Assembly: GCA_951802425.1 (NCBI GenBank)
Contig: OX637806.1
Span: 1,054,001-1,118,000, forward strand
Length of the DNA stretch: 64,000 bases
DNA from: Clavaria fumosa
Lineage: Eukaryota > Basidiomycota > Agaricomycetes > Agaricales > Clavariaceae
Reading direction: 5' to 3'
Numbering within the stretch: position 1 is the first letter of the stretch; each line of letters opens with the position of its first letter. The position numbers were made by a program, and so were the translations under genes. Shown piece by piece: positions 63,774 to 64,000 of this stretch. The notes under the pieces are model-generated. The model was not told the DNA's origin, did not search any database, and saw only the letters and a program-made list of their open reading frames with translations.

Positions 63774-64000
63774 ATGTCCACTGAAGAACCACTATTCGAC
63801 CCTTCGCTTAAAAAGCGAAAGAAAAAGACTGTTGCGTTTTCTGAGGATCCACTCGGGGCGGAGGCGGACCCCACGCAGCCGGGGCCGGCGACGATCGACG
63901 ACCGCGCGACCAATGGCGAACCAGTCGACCTAGGGCCCGCTACGGTGCATGAGCAGATGAAGCGGAGCGACAATGGCCAGGAGACAAAGCCTGATGAGGA
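63774..64000 (+). CDS. translation initiation factor eIF2 subunit beta (5' part)
   Basis: ATG 63774 gives MSTEEPLFDPSLKKRKKKTV then AFSEDPLGAEADPTQPGPAT, and the frame is open to the window end (75 codons). The early FDP motif and a lysine block are typical of eIF2 beta, where lysine blocks contact eIF5 and eIF2B. The conserved zinc-binding C-terminal domain lies beyond the window, so the call rests on the N-terminus only. Confidence 0.65.
   Translation, partial: MSTEEPLFDPSLKKRKKKTVAFSEDPLGAEADPTQPGPATIDDRATNGEPVDLGPATVHEQMKRSDNGQETKPDE

Overview
The window reads as nuclear DNA of a basidiomycete fungus, most likely an Agaricomycete. Genes are dense and broken by many introns of about 40-60 bp with GT(AG) ends. 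There is a class I hydrophobin, a fungal GH5 steryl-glucosidase/glucocerebrosidase-type enzyme, two xylanolytic-type Zn2Cys6 regulators, a Ctr copper transporter, and remnants of Helitron and KDZ/TET-type transposon cargo. Most genes are only visible as chains of exons, so the CDS spans below include introns. Start and stop choices come from splice reconstruction by eye.

Region 1 (1-28.5 kb) is gene-rich and euchromatic. In order it holds: a PTS1-bearing crotonase-fold enzyme (-), a two-TM protein (+), a Tag1/DUF3712-type vacuolar membrane protein (-), a GH5 lipid glucosidase (-), gamma-butyrobetaine dioxygenase of carnitine synthesis (+), a PTS1-bearing MaoC hydratase (-), a ZCCHC9-type zinc-knuckle protein (+), a Kelch protein (-), ribosomal protein eL27 (-), a small Ala-rich protein (-), an alpha/beta hydrolase (+), RPB9 (-), a Ctr copper transporter (+), a short HABP4/Stm1-like protein (-), a hydrophobin (-) and a ribokinase (-). 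Many neighbours are divergent and share short promoter regions. Three of the genes (crotonase, GBBH, MaoC) fit peroxisomal/mitochondrial fatty-acid oxidation.

Region 2 (about 28.6-41.3 kb) is a repeat and transposon island. It starts with a 63-bp coding-compatible tandem repeat. From about 29.57 kb the unique-sequence parts almost lack CpG. It holds CT-, CAG/TGG- and CCNCTGCC-type simple arrays, repeated modules with intron-like ends, a large inverted tandem array, a decayed Helitron helicase, a gag/protease-like relic, a tRNA-like relic, and a pseudogene of a TET/JBP-type dioxygenase. Two in-frame TGA stops of that pseudogene sit where family members carry arginine, as expected from CGA to TGA decay. 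Two smaller CpG-free islands lie at about 0.4-0.95 kb and 46.55-47.12 kb.

Region 3 (41.5-64 kb) is gene-rich again. It holds a hexokinase-like protein that has lost its phosphate and adenosine motifs (-), a P-loop membrane protein (-), a single-TM fungal protein (-), an intact hexokinase (-), mitochondrial uL14m (+), a short Crinkler-N-like protein (+), two tandem paralogous Zn2Cys6 regulators (+) flanking a TMEM170-like membrane protein (-), the mitochondrial ATP synthase gamma subunit (-), and the start of eIF2 beta (+), which runs off the window.
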